A stretch of 64,000 nucleotides of DNA from Schizochytrium sp. TIO01 (taxonomy: Eukaryota; Sar; Bigyra; Thraustochytrida; Thraustochytriidae), in the NCBI GenBank assembly GCA_004764695.1, contig SMSO01000035.1, positions 618,001-682,000 of the forward strand. Direction: 5' to 3'. Made by a program: the position numbers and the translations under genes. The number at the start of each line of letters is the position of its first letter. Position 1 is the first letter of the stretch. The notes under the pieces were generated by a model. The model was not told the origin of the DNA and did no database searches. It saw nothing but the letters and a program-made list of their open reading frames with translations. Shown piece by piece: positions 41,813 to 50,809 of this stretch.

Positions 41813-43063
41813 TTAGAATATCAGTTCGTTGGTTTTTAATTTCCACGAGGGGTACTAGTCTTCCATATATATATATATTAGAAAGTTCAATAAAATTCAT
41901 TTAGAACAAATTGAAGTAGGAAACTACATGAGCGTAGTATTATCTTTACCATAATTCAATTCAGATATACACCTTCATGATTCGTAAATATTTTTAACCA
42001 TCTGGAAAGAGCTTCAATTATATAGCGTAGTCTATATTCCTGCTCCGCTTTCTGGTTCAATATTCATTGTTCTGTAAAATTTATGTTCTAAAATATCCCA
42101 GTGTTGATCTTTACCTTTGCAAAATATGTAAAATGACATAGGATTTATTATGACGAATCAGTTCCTTACCTTCGTCTAGCATTGGACAGCCTAAAAGCGT
42201 AGCTCAACATAGACTCATGATATTTACTCCATCTGTTGAAACTAAAAAAGAAAAGAAAAAAGGGAGAGGCTTCCTATTTTAATGAAAGCTTGTAACGGTC
42301 ACTTGGGCGGGAAGGACCTCTTGATATGTATTACTCACTAACAGGTCCTAGTGACAGAGAGAGAAAATAAGAATGAATAGCAAACGAAAGAATGAAAGAC
42401 ATAAGTAATGTCCTAATGTAAACCCTATATACGTGCGTTAGATCTGTCCTCCTCTTCGCGTAAATAGAAGGAGGTACCAAGTCAGCCCTACTCTTGCACT
42501 AAATTCACATTGTTGTCATCACTTGCGCTCGGAAAGGCTGTGTTCGAGACCAAGTGATTCTTGAAAAGATCTGTCGTGGGCAGAGAAGGCGTTTGAGCAA
42601 ACGGAGCAAGTTGTGCCTGAGGGACAACTGATCTGCTAAGCTCTCCCGCAAAGCTTTTGCTCATTTCTAGGTCCAGGTGTGCTGTTTGAACGCACCCCTT
42701 CTTAGACAAGAAGACAGACAAGCACGTTCCTGGCTCTTTGAGCGTTTGGAGGGCGTGCGTAGGTAGCCCAAGCAAACATCTGCTCGAAAATAACAAAGAC
42801 AAATTGCTAGTTGGTTGCCCTTGTCTTGGTTTTTTTGTTCGTCAGTATTACTTTGCCGTTTCGAGATTTTAACGTTTGTAGACCTCATAAGAGACACACA
42901 ATCAATCAATTGATAACTTAGTGAACGGTCACGTAGCATTGGGTAAATTGTGAGCAATTGCGATCCCCTCGAGAGGGTACTGATCAGTGTTTAGATTCTG
43001 AAAATATCTCGAGCGACTCAGGTCTTGAATCACAATTTTATTTTTCATTTGAAGCCAAGGAAT

Positions 43064-45520
43064 ATGCGTGTTTCCTGTCGACTTTCCCGCGAGCAACACA
43101 AAGAAATTGCCACAAGCTGCACGTGGACCCCCGCAGGAGATGAACTCTTGACTTGTGCAGATGACCAGACTATCAAGCGCCTTCACGGAGACGACTTCAC
43201 TTTTGAGACAATAGTAGGTAACACGGATGGATTCATTACTAAGATGAGCTGGTGCCCAAGTTTAAACGAGCAACAAATGAGTGACACACTTGCTATCTGC
43301 TGTAGCGACGGTTCATTTCGGATTCTCCAGGGAAGTACAGGCCGGGAAGAGAAAAGAGTACAGAGCTACAATGCAGGTGCAGCAATCTCCATTCAGTGGA
43401 GCCTTGATGGCTCTGCACTTGCCACCGGAGGCGAGGATGGCACTGTGAAGGTCTGGAGTCGAGTTGGAATGCTCCGTAATACTGTAGCTACAACAGGTTT
43501 TCCTGTGTATGGTTTGTGCTGGGGTCGTCAAGACGAGTTGCTCTTTAGCGCCGGGAAGATGCTTATCATTGAGCAACGCGAAAGGAAGCGTACACAGTGG
43601 AAAGCTCATGACGCAACAGTGCTCGTAGTCGATTGGAACCCTGTGACAAATCTCATTGTGTCAGGCGGGGAAGATCGCAAATATCGAATCTGGGATAGCT
43701 TTGGAAGACAATTGTTTCAAAGTCAACCTATGGAACACGTGGTGACAAGTTTAAGCTGGTGTCCGAACGGCGAAAGTTTTGTTGTGGGTTCGTATGATGT
43801 AATCAAAGTTTGCGACAAAACTGGTTGGACTCATTCACGGGAGGACTTAAAAGACGCAGGGTCTGTTCTTTCGTTATCTTGGACACAGGATGGTACAATG
43901 CTAGGTGGTGCATGCGCTAGCGGTGCCGTTCTTGTTGCGCAGATTGCCAATCGATCTCTTGAATGGAAACACTACCAAGTACTTTTGAAAGACTCAAAAC
44001 AGCTTGAAGTTTACAATACAACAGAAGACACAACGGAGTCCCTTATATTCCGCGACCGTATCCTGGATGTAAGTATGGAGTTTGGCTATTTACTCGTTTA
44101 TTGTGCTACACCTCAGGTACATGTATATGCTTTGGGAAACCTTGGCACTCCACAAATCGTTGATGTTCCTTCCACTCGTTCGGCACTTCTTTTGCAAAGT
44201 TCCAAGGTATTTGTTGCTGCATGGACTGTTTTTACATACGAAGGTCGCCGCGTATGTGGACCACAGGTATTTAATGGCATCAATGTTCAAGGCTTGAATC
44301 GCAGTACTGTTGCGCTGAACGACAAGCTTTTAGCAATTCTTGAAAACAATCGGTCAACAATCCGTTTAGTAGATGTTAGCAGACAGCAGCCAATAGGTTT
44401 GATTCAACACAAGCTTGAAGTTGCGCAGATTGCTCTTTGCAAACATGACCACGACACGCTTGCATTTGTTGACCGTAATGGAGACCTTTTCATTCACTGG
44501 AGCGGGAAAAAAACATACAAACTGCCAGCAACAATGGTTCAGAGCATTGCTATGAATGACGAATCTGATGCTTTGGTTGCCTGTACTGATGGAGGAAATA
44601 AAATGGTTGTTTGGTATTATCCTCAGGTTGCTTGGGTCGATCAAGACCTTCTTGCAGATACAACAACTGAAGAGGAAACCCCTGCATTAGCTGCTAAGCA
44701 GCCTCAAATTGTATCATTTGCAGATACTCTTGTGACTGTTCGTACGCAAAATGGGTCACTCGTGACTAGCAGTGTTAGCAGGTACCCTTCACTGTTGCAT
44801 AAACTAGTTCTTGATGAGCGAAAATGGGAAGATGCAATTCGACTTTGTCGTTTTGTTAATCAGAAGTTCTTGTGGGCAATTCTGGCGGGCATGGCTTTAA
44901 AGATGACTCACCTTGACACTGCAGAGATTGCATTAGCAGCAACAGAGCATGTAGCAAAGCTCAACTTTATTCTATATCTTAAAGAAATTGAATCGGAGAA
45001 GGTGCGGATGGCTGAGTTAGCATTATTCCGTAGGGATATTGCAGCAGCAGAACAAATCCTCTTACATGCAAACCCTCCACTGCTTTACCGGACGATTAAA
45101 ATGAACATTCGCCTTTTTCGTTGGGAGCGTGCTCGCGAGCTCGTCGCACGAGATCCACAGCTTCTCAAACTTGTTGAGCTATATGAAAAAAGATGGAAAT
45201 CTCAAGCTGCGTTGACAGATGAAGAAGTAAAAGAGCTCAAAGCGATCAAACTACAATATTCTGAGAAACCTCAAGACGACGAAGACGAAGACGAAGACGA
45301 GGACGAGCGAGGTGGGGCACATAGGGGAGGTGATGGCCCAACAAAGTCTGCAAAACGGTCGGTCAGAGAAAATGCCAACGAGCCTCACAATAGCGACGAG
45401 GAGTCCAAACTTGGGGACCGTAAAGCAAGAGCACCCGTGCATGATGTGGAAGAAGAGGGCGAGGAAAGTGACACACAGAACATCGAACTCGTTACACCTA
45501 CTGAGGAAACTAAGTCTTAA
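43064..45520 (+). CDS. IFT80: intraflagellar transport protein IFT80
   Basis: 818 residues from the ATG at 43064. An upstream in-frame TTG is ignored. The protein aligns along its length with the animal IFT80 I know (777 residues): GMLRNTVATTGFPVYGLCWG, TQWKAHDATVLVVDWNPV, GGEDRKYRIWDSFGRQLF and KWEDAIRLCRFVNQKFLWA. Residues about 1-300 and 300-560 are two WD40 beta-propellers, and about 590-740 an alpha-solenoid. IFT80 is a subunit of the IFT-B complex that carries cargo along cilia and flagella, so the organism should build a flagellum. A lineage-specific C-terminal tail (about 745-818) is very acidic, starting with a DED repeat. AATAAA occurs 13 nt after the stop. Confidence 0.95.
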   Translation: MRVSCRLSREQHKEIATSCTWTPAGDELLTCADDQTIKRLHGDDFTFETIVGNTDGFITKMSWCPSLNEQQMSDTLAICCSDGSFRILQGSTGREEKRVQSYNAGAAISIQWSLDGSALATGGEDGTVKVWSRVGMLRNTVATTGFPVYGLCWGRQDELLFSAGKMLIIEQRERKRTQWKAHDATVLVVDWNPVTNLIVSGGEDRKYRIWDSFGRQLFQSQPMEHVVTSLSWCPNGESFVVGSYDVIKVCDKTGWTHSREDLKDAGSVLSLSWTQDGTMLGGACASGAVLVAQIANRSLEWKHYQVLLKDSKQLEVYNTTEDTTESLIFRDRILDVSMEFGYLLVYCATPQVHVYALGNLGTPQIVDVPSTRSALLLQSSKVFVAAWTVFTYEGRRVCGPQVFNGINVQGLNRSTVALNDKLLAILENNRSTIRLVDVSRQQPIGLIQHKLEVAQIALCKHDHDTLAFVDRNGDLFIHWSGKKTYKLPATMVQSIAMNDESDALVACTDGGNKMVVWYYPQVAWVDQDLLADTTTEEETPALAAKQPQIVSFADTLVTVRTQNGSLVTSSVSRYPSLLHKLVLDERKWEDAIRLCRFVNQKFLWAILAGMALKMTHLDTAEIALAATEHVAKLNFILYLKEIESEKVRMAELALFRRDIAAAEQILLHANPPLLYRTIKMNIRLFRWERARELVARDPQLLKLVELYEKRWKSQAALTDEEVKELKAIKLQYSEKPQDDEDEDEDEDERGGAHRGGDGPTKSAKRSVRENANEPHNSDEESKLGDRKARAPVHDVEEEGEESDTQNIELVTPTEETKS

Positions 45521-46183
45521 ATACTTAGAAAAAATAAACAGAATCTTGAATAGCCCCTTCAGTCGTGATTTCGTTCTCTAAAAAACTAGGAATTATGTTA
45601 ATAAGGGAAATAAGAAGCAAGCTTGGACCACCAGAGAAGGAAAGGCGGGGAAACGGTTTCTATATTGAGCATCTTAAGTGGATACTGTGCAAGCAGCATG
45701 ACGTCCTTGTCAAAAGGAAAGTACGAAAAGTCATTTGCACAGTGATTCTTGTCACTCCTGAAAGTTAAGACTTGCTAACCCAGAAGTTGTCTGGGGAATA
45801 TGAAGATAAGATACTTGAGGGAATCGTAAAAAGGATTTAGAAGAGTAAAGAGGCTGGTGCTTCTGAGTTAGTAATCAGCTGACCTCGAAATTATAATCCA
45901 GATGTCATTTTGATTTCAGTTTTGTATATCACTTATCGTGTTCTGAGTAACGTCTTATGGATATGAGGTTATCATGAAGATCCTCAACTTAAATCATAAC
46001 TTCTGGTTTCTGCTAGCTACATATTAAGCTTATAGACATATGTCAAATATACAGCTTTTCTCAGTAGCCACTATCAGTCAATTCGTTGAAGCTTTCTTGT
46101 TATATCTGGGCCTAATAATAAAGGATCAGCAAGGTTTTTACCTTACTCCATTTGCATGTACCTTCAATTCTTGATCTCAGCAG
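45521..46183. other. convergent spacer between IFT80 and GDT1
   Basis: 663 bases between two converging 3' ends. It holds the IFT80 polyadenylation signal candidate at 45533-45538 and otherwise featureless DNA. A 67-codon frame (45565-45768) opens with GTG and is not called. Confidence 0.55.
45533..45538 (+). promoter_or_regulatory. candidate polyadenylation signal of IFT80
   Basis: AATAAA 13 nt after the IFT80 stop. The hexamer is also present in the duplicated copy at 38201-38276. Confidence 0.4.
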
Positions 46184-47266
46184 TTACATAATTCTAGCAA
46201 CATTCAAAAGTCCAAACAATAGAAATACTGCGGATCCTGAAAGCGCAACAGTCCGTTGGCTGATTTTGGAGGCAAGCAATCTACCTCCCCAAACAGCGAG
46301 TGAACTACAAATTCCATGTCCGATGATTCCACCTACAGTCACGCCAAGCGGGGAAGCGTCTGCTGCAAGAGTAATTGTGGAAATCTGGCTTCGATCTCCC
46401 CATTCAGCCAGAAATATGATTAGAAACGTTTCCACAAAAGTTGGTGTAAACATTTCTTTAAGCTCTTTCAATGCCGGTTTTGTAGAGATTTGAATTTCCG
46501 AGAAAATTGGTGACAAGAAACTTTTTATCGCTTCGAGTAGTGGCGTCAGTTCCAAGAAAACTTTATTCCATGCCAAGTTAGCTTGAAGCAGAATGCTACC
46601 AGCTAATGTTTCGTCTTCTGGGGCAGATGTTTGCATGAGGCGTGCTGATGATCGCCGCCGAGTTACAGCAACAGCCTTTGCTAATGAAGTAGTTGAACTT
46701 TTTCTTCGCGAGGAGCGTCTTGATTCCGATCCGCGCGAGTTTGACGCCCTGGCTAATAATGATGTCCTGCGAGACGAAGATTGCAAAACATCTGAGCTAT
46801 CATCTTCATCATTCTCTTCATCTACCTTTTCCACCTGGCCGCGGTCGAGAAAAACGCCATCTACAAAGATATCTCCATTAGATGCAATCGAGGTTTTAGA
46901 GTATCTTCGTGATCTACGCGCCTCAATGCTCCCTAATTCCTTCTCAACTTCTTCAATGTCCTCCAGTACATCATCAGGGCTATGCAAGCCGATCCAAAGT
47001 AATCGTGCCGAGAAAACAAAATAAAGAACCGTAGCTACACGATGAGTGAGTTCTGGGGATAACATCTGAGGTAAAAGGAACCCAAATGTCGTAGAAAGCG
47101 CTGTCATGAGCCACAAAGCAGACAGGGAAGCCGCCAAGATAATTGCACGAGGGTGTTGCATAGCAAGGATAGCTGCCATGATGAACGTCTCGTCTCCAAT
47201 CTCCGAGGCAATTGTCATGGCGAGCGAGCGGCCTACAGAATCTGCGAATCCTTTGTGAGAGCCCAT
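46184..47266 (-). CDS. GDT1: TMEM165/GDT1 family Golgi cation transporter
   Basis: 360 residues from the ATG at 47264-47266. An upstream in-frame TTG is not used. Two homologous three-helix halves each carry the family signature: SEIGDETFIM near residue 22 and AEWGDRSQIS near 288. The family exchanges Ca2+/Mn2+ for H+ across Golgi or plastid membranes and supplies Mn2+ to glycosyltransferases. Conserved flanks include GVTVGGIIGHGICSSLAVWG. The first motif has Glu where the family normally has Lys/Arg (E-x-G-D-K/R-T/S). The cytoplasmic loop between the halves is long (about 95-230), Ser/Arg-rich and probably phosphorylated. No plastid or signal peptide is evident, so Golgi placement is the simplest reading. 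Confidence 0.9.
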   Translation of the reverse strand: MGSHKGFADSVGRSLAMTIASEIGDETFIMAAILAMQHPRAIILAASLSALWLMTALSTTFGFLLPQMLSPELTHRVATVLYFVFSARLLWIGLHSPDDVLEDIEEVEKELGSIEARRSRRYSKTSIASNGDIFVDGVFLDRGQVEKVDEENDEDDSSDVLQSSSRRTSLLARASNSRGSESRRSSRRKSSTTSLAKAVAVTRRRSSARLMQTSAPEDETLAGSILLQANLAWNKVFLELTPLLEAIKSFLSPIFSEIQISTKPALKELKEMFTPTFVETFLIIFLAEWGDRSQISTITLAADASPLGVTVGGIIGHGICSSLAVWGGRLLASKISQRTVALSGSAVFLLFGLLNVARIM

Positions 47267-48711
47267 TTTAGAACTTCTAAAAAAAAGAGCAGAATTCCAA
47301 AGCAAATTAGCTCAACAAACGTGCCCTGAAAACTCGAGCTAAAGAAAATAAGAAGTTGGTGAGATTGTTGCAAACAAGAGGGCCACAAGTTGCAAACCTC
47401 TGAGTTCTCTCGGTAGCCGTGCGTGAATACTTTCAAACTTCTAAAGGAAGGCTCTGACAAAAGGGAGGAGGGGGCGAAGGGGAGGGTAGTGCGCAGCAAA
47501 AAGTATAAACCTGTCCTTGGAGCGTTTTTGCCTCTAAACTCTTCAACTAGTTTATTGAGGTTTTGACGCGCGTTGTTTACATGATGATGCGACTGCTCGT
47601 AGCGCGCGTGTCATGAAGGTGTGTGTACATTTGTTTCCCCGCACAACCTACCTGACTACTAAATAACCCTACTCGAGGATAGGACGAGGGTGGCTTCTGA
47701 TACTCCTATTGGCACTAGTAGATACCTCCTGTTGGCACGATTACCGATGTACGATGTAATGTAAAGGTCACTACTATCTGCAGACTCTCACTAGGCAGGT
47801 TTATTCTACCTTAGGCTAGCAGCTAGGTTAAAATCAAATCTACAAGTGTGATTGATACACAATGAGCTTTCAAAGTTTATTATTCTATGAAAATAGGTTT
47901 TGTCTTCTTCTTCCACATAATCATTTGAAGTAGGTAACTAGGTACTACTGCTGCCTAGGTCGTTCTCACAGCTTGAGAGGCTAATAGATATTAGTAGATA
48001 TACTAGATACACTAAATGTACTAATATTTTAAAACTTTTTTTTTCCAATTCCATAAAGTAAAAAACATAACCATTCCCAAAGCTAGTACCTAAGTCACCC
48101 AAATAAATGACGTCAAATGATGAATAGGAATAATCTTTGACTAGTATCATTCTCATTTCAGGTTGGGCAAATCGCAAGTAAAAACATATAGCTCATCACT
48201 CTCACCAGTCAGGGGCTATTGGTATATGTACAGAAACTCAACAACGTGTGATCGATCACTCATAAATGTAATACCTTACTAGGTACTATTGAGGGTAGGT
48301 AGTAGTAATACGTGCTGTTTTATGAATCATATAGGCGAAGTAAGGTATCTACTACCTTCAATTAGTTAGAGCATTTATTTTGCTACGAAAGCGAAAGCCT
48401 AAGTCAAATAATTACTTATTTTTTAGCCTACAATTGAATGACTAGGAATATGTCTACCAAGGTTAGTACCTACTAGCATCTACAAGAGAAATCATCAAAG
48501 AAGGAGAGCGAGAGCAAAACGGAGCGTGGAGCAGCGCAGGTTTGCAGTGGACGTAATAGTTCTTGGGGAGTAGCGTGGAATAAGAAAGCAAGATACCAAT
48601 TGGCAGGCAAATCAAATTGCGTGATCCTGGTCACCTTTCGGATTTATCTTCTCCTTTATCCTCGTTGGTTGGTAGCCCTGTCTCCAACCAACCAAAACTG
48701 AAAGGCGAAAG
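47267..48711. other. divergent promoter spacer between GDT1 and the PurN fusion
   Basis: 1.4 kb containing both 5' flanks. GGTAACTAGGTACTA and GGTAGGTAGTAGTAAT-type motifs occur near 47934-47948 and 48294-48310. There is a T run near 48037-48045. I see no gene. Confidence 0.55.
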
Positions 48712-50493
48712 ATGACTGTCGCGGTAGTTGGCACAGCAACCCCTCATCCTGCACTCTTGGACCTCTGCACGAAACTCACCAAGCCATGGGGAGAAGAGCA
48801 GCCTCTTAAGCTTGTGACTCTGACTATTGAAGTCCATCAGTTGCTTTCTGAGGCAAAGGTTCCTCACCGACACGCTTTCTCGAGCTCAAAGCTTGGACTT
48901 AACCCAGACGAAACTATCTCATGCGTCGTTGTGGACCTCGCCACCTCCCGTGAACAGGCGAGGAAGCCCGAAGAGCAAGCTCTGGCAGAACTTCTGCGTA
49001 CAGCAGTTCTCGATGCAGACAAAATTCTTCCCTTGTGTAGTCCAGAGCACTACCAGATCGTATCGCGTGGAGTAAATGCTGTTCAGGGCGTGCAGCGAAC
49101 AATGCTTGCTCATCATGCCGCACGTATGCTCCAGGCCGTCGAAGAATCTGCGGTAATTCAGTCTCCTGGGTGGCTCACAGAAAAGGGCCAGAGCGTGCTG
49201 GTTCTTGGGGAGCTTTCCATGGCCACGGCTTTGAGCAAATCGCCCTGCGTCAAGGTTGTTCACTACGTGCCATTGAGTGCTGCTGCTGATACCACTTACT
49301 CAAAGGTCGACCAAAAAGTAAAGGTATACTCGGAACTTTTGAACTCTGACGATATTGCGAATTTCGCTCAAAAGGAGGAGTGCTCGCTGGCCTGTACCTT
49401 TGAGCACACTGTCCATGCCCAAGCTCTAATGCACGTAGGTGTCTCTTGCTTTGGTGCCCACCCTTGGGCTGCCTTTGATATGGGTAATATTGCCAACCTC
49501 GCAAAGCAATCAAACCTAGCATGTCTGGTTGAGTCTGAACCACTGGACATGGTTCTCGGGGGTACAGTGACTGCATTTGCTATTTCAGACGGAAAGTCTG
49601 TCACTTTGGCTCCTTGCGGTCTCTCTGCCGCCCTTGCTTCTTATTTAAGCGTCAACTTCTTTTTGCCACTGGTTGATGCGGCTTCCTCGGTAGGAACTCC
49701 TATTCAAGGTCTTTTCAAGCTAAAATTCGCCCTGACATCGATGGGCCCACGCCTTGTCATCGACTCTCCATCGCTCATGACTTCCGCAGAGGTAACTGCT
49801 GTTTTTGAGGCTTTAAAGAAGGATGCTTATGCCGTTCTTACTGCAGCTGCCAAACAATCTCTTCTCAGTGCTCATCCGACTTGGTCTGTGGAGGCGCATG
49901 ACCAAAGCGAGCCGGTTCATCTCGGAGTTCTAGGTTCTACACGTGGCACAGATATGCAGTTCCTCATCGATGCCATCTCCCAAGGCTGGATTAACGCTTG
50001 TATCGAAGTTGTGGTATCTAATAAACTTGATGCTTACATTTTGCAACGTGCACGGAACCACGGGATTCCTGCTGTTCGCCACGGCATGAAGGGTCTAAAG
50101 ACCCGCACTGAGTTCGATGCTTTGGTGACCAAGACGCTCGAGGAGCACAATGTGGAGTTGGTTCTTTTGATAGGGTACATGCGAATTATGTCTGATGAGT
50201 TCGTTGCTCGATGGGAGGATAAGTGCTTGAACGTCCATCCGTCGCTTTTGCCTGAGTTTGCTGGTGGAATGGATCTCAATGTCCATCAAGAAGTGATTGA
50301 TGCTGGTAAAAAGGAAACTGGCTGCACTGTACACCTTGTGACCACGGAACTTGATGGCGGCCCTATTATTATTCAAAAGCGTTGCCCAGTCCTGGGGACT
50401 GATGATTCGGACGTTCTCAAAGCTCGTGTTCAAGCAATGGAAGGGCCGGCCTTTGTGGAAGCTGTATGGAAGTTAACTGCAGATTCTTCATGA
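48712..50493 (+). CDS. PurN-type GAR formyltransferase with decayed PurH-like and PurD-like N-terminal domains
   Basis: 593 residues, ATG at 48712. Residues about 401-593 form a complete glycinamide-ribonucleotide formyltransferase domain (third step of purine synthesis, using 10-formyl-THF). It starts with HLGVLGSTRGTDMQFLI and has the catalytic Asn507, His509 (NVHPSLLPEFAG) and Asp548 (DGGP). Residues about 158-400 resemble GAR synthetase (PurD): VLVLGELSMATALSKSP where PurD has GxGGREHAL, then VSCFGAHPWAAFD, AISDGKSVTLAP and GTPIQGLFKLKFALTSMGPR. The ATP-binding and catalytic loops are missing. Residues about 1-155 faintly resemble the IMP-cyclohydrolase half of PurH. No AIRS (PurM) domain is present, unlike the animal GARS-AIRS-GART enzyme. 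The GART assignment is firm; the two decayed domains are inference. Confidence 0.85.
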   Translation: MTVAVVGTATPHPALLDLCTKLTKPWGEEQPLKLVTLTIEVHQLLSEAKVPHRHAFSSSKLGLNPDETISCVVVDLATSREQARKPEEQALAELLRTAVLDADKILPLCSPEHYQIVSRGVNAVQGVQRTMLAHHAARMLQAVEESAVIQSPGWLTEKGQSVLVLGELSMATALSKSPCVKVVHYVPLSAAADTTYSKVDQKVKVYSELLNSDDIANFAQKEECSLACTFEHTVHAQALMHVGVSCFGAHPWAAFDMGNIANLAKQSNLACLVESEPLDMVLGGTVTAFAISDGKSVTLAPCGLSAALASYLSVNFFLPLVDAASSVGTPIQGLFKLKFALTSMGPRLVIDSPSLMTSAEVTAVFEALKKDAYAVLTAAAKQSLLSAHPTWSVEAHDQSEPVHLGVLGSTRGTDMQFLIDAISQGWINACIEVVVSNKLDAYILQRARNHGIPAVRHGMKGLKTRTEFDALVTKTLEEHNVELVLLIGYMRIMSDEFVARWEDKCLNVHPSLLPEFAGGMDLNVHQEVIDAGKKETGCTVHLVTTELDGGPIIIQKRCPVLGTDDSDVLKARVQAMEGPAFVEAVWKLTADSS

Positions 50494-50809
50494 TAGATTA
50501 GGTTCCAAAAATACTGTAAGAGGGCATAGGCTCAGCCATTTTTTGCTTGCATCAGTGTATCTCATAAGGTATTTTTATAAACCCAATTCCATTTTTTTCC
50601 TGACTTAGCTTTGACTCTCTAAGAAATCATCACTAACCTTCTATTGTAAAGTCTTTTCTGCCTTATTTATGACTTTTCATGAATCTTCTATTGAAAAGGA
50701 AACTACAAGTTGAAATGATGCCTTACTAATTACAACATCATGATGATGTGATCTTGCAGTGAACAAAATTGGTTCATAAGTCCATGACAGATATAAATTG
50801 TCGGTGTTG
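50494..50809. other. convergent spacer between the PurN fusion and the kinesin
   Basis: 316 bases shared by two 3' ends; AT-rich with no gene or notable repeat. Confidence 0.55.

Larger units (their letters stand above)
35445..43063. other. 7.6-kb gene-poor AT-rich spacer
   Basis: The longest non-genic stretch in the window. It holds a tandem 29-bp repeat, two perfect inverted repeats, GTTAGGTTA and CCTCA tandem tracts, a 76-bp partial copy of the IFT80 3' end, and many AT runs. Short frames such as 39922-40113 (minus) and 41187-41405 (plus) lack domain-like content. Overlapping minus-strand frames at 42488-42957 are less AT-rich but have no convincing start. I find no transposase, reverse transcriptase or tRNA. 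Confidence 0.5.

Noticed and set aside
42488-42957. Overlapping minus-strand frames just upstream of IFT80
   Set aside because: Somewhat protein-like and less AT-rich, but neither begins with ATG and no splice arrangement could be confirmed. It may be an exon of an unknown gene.
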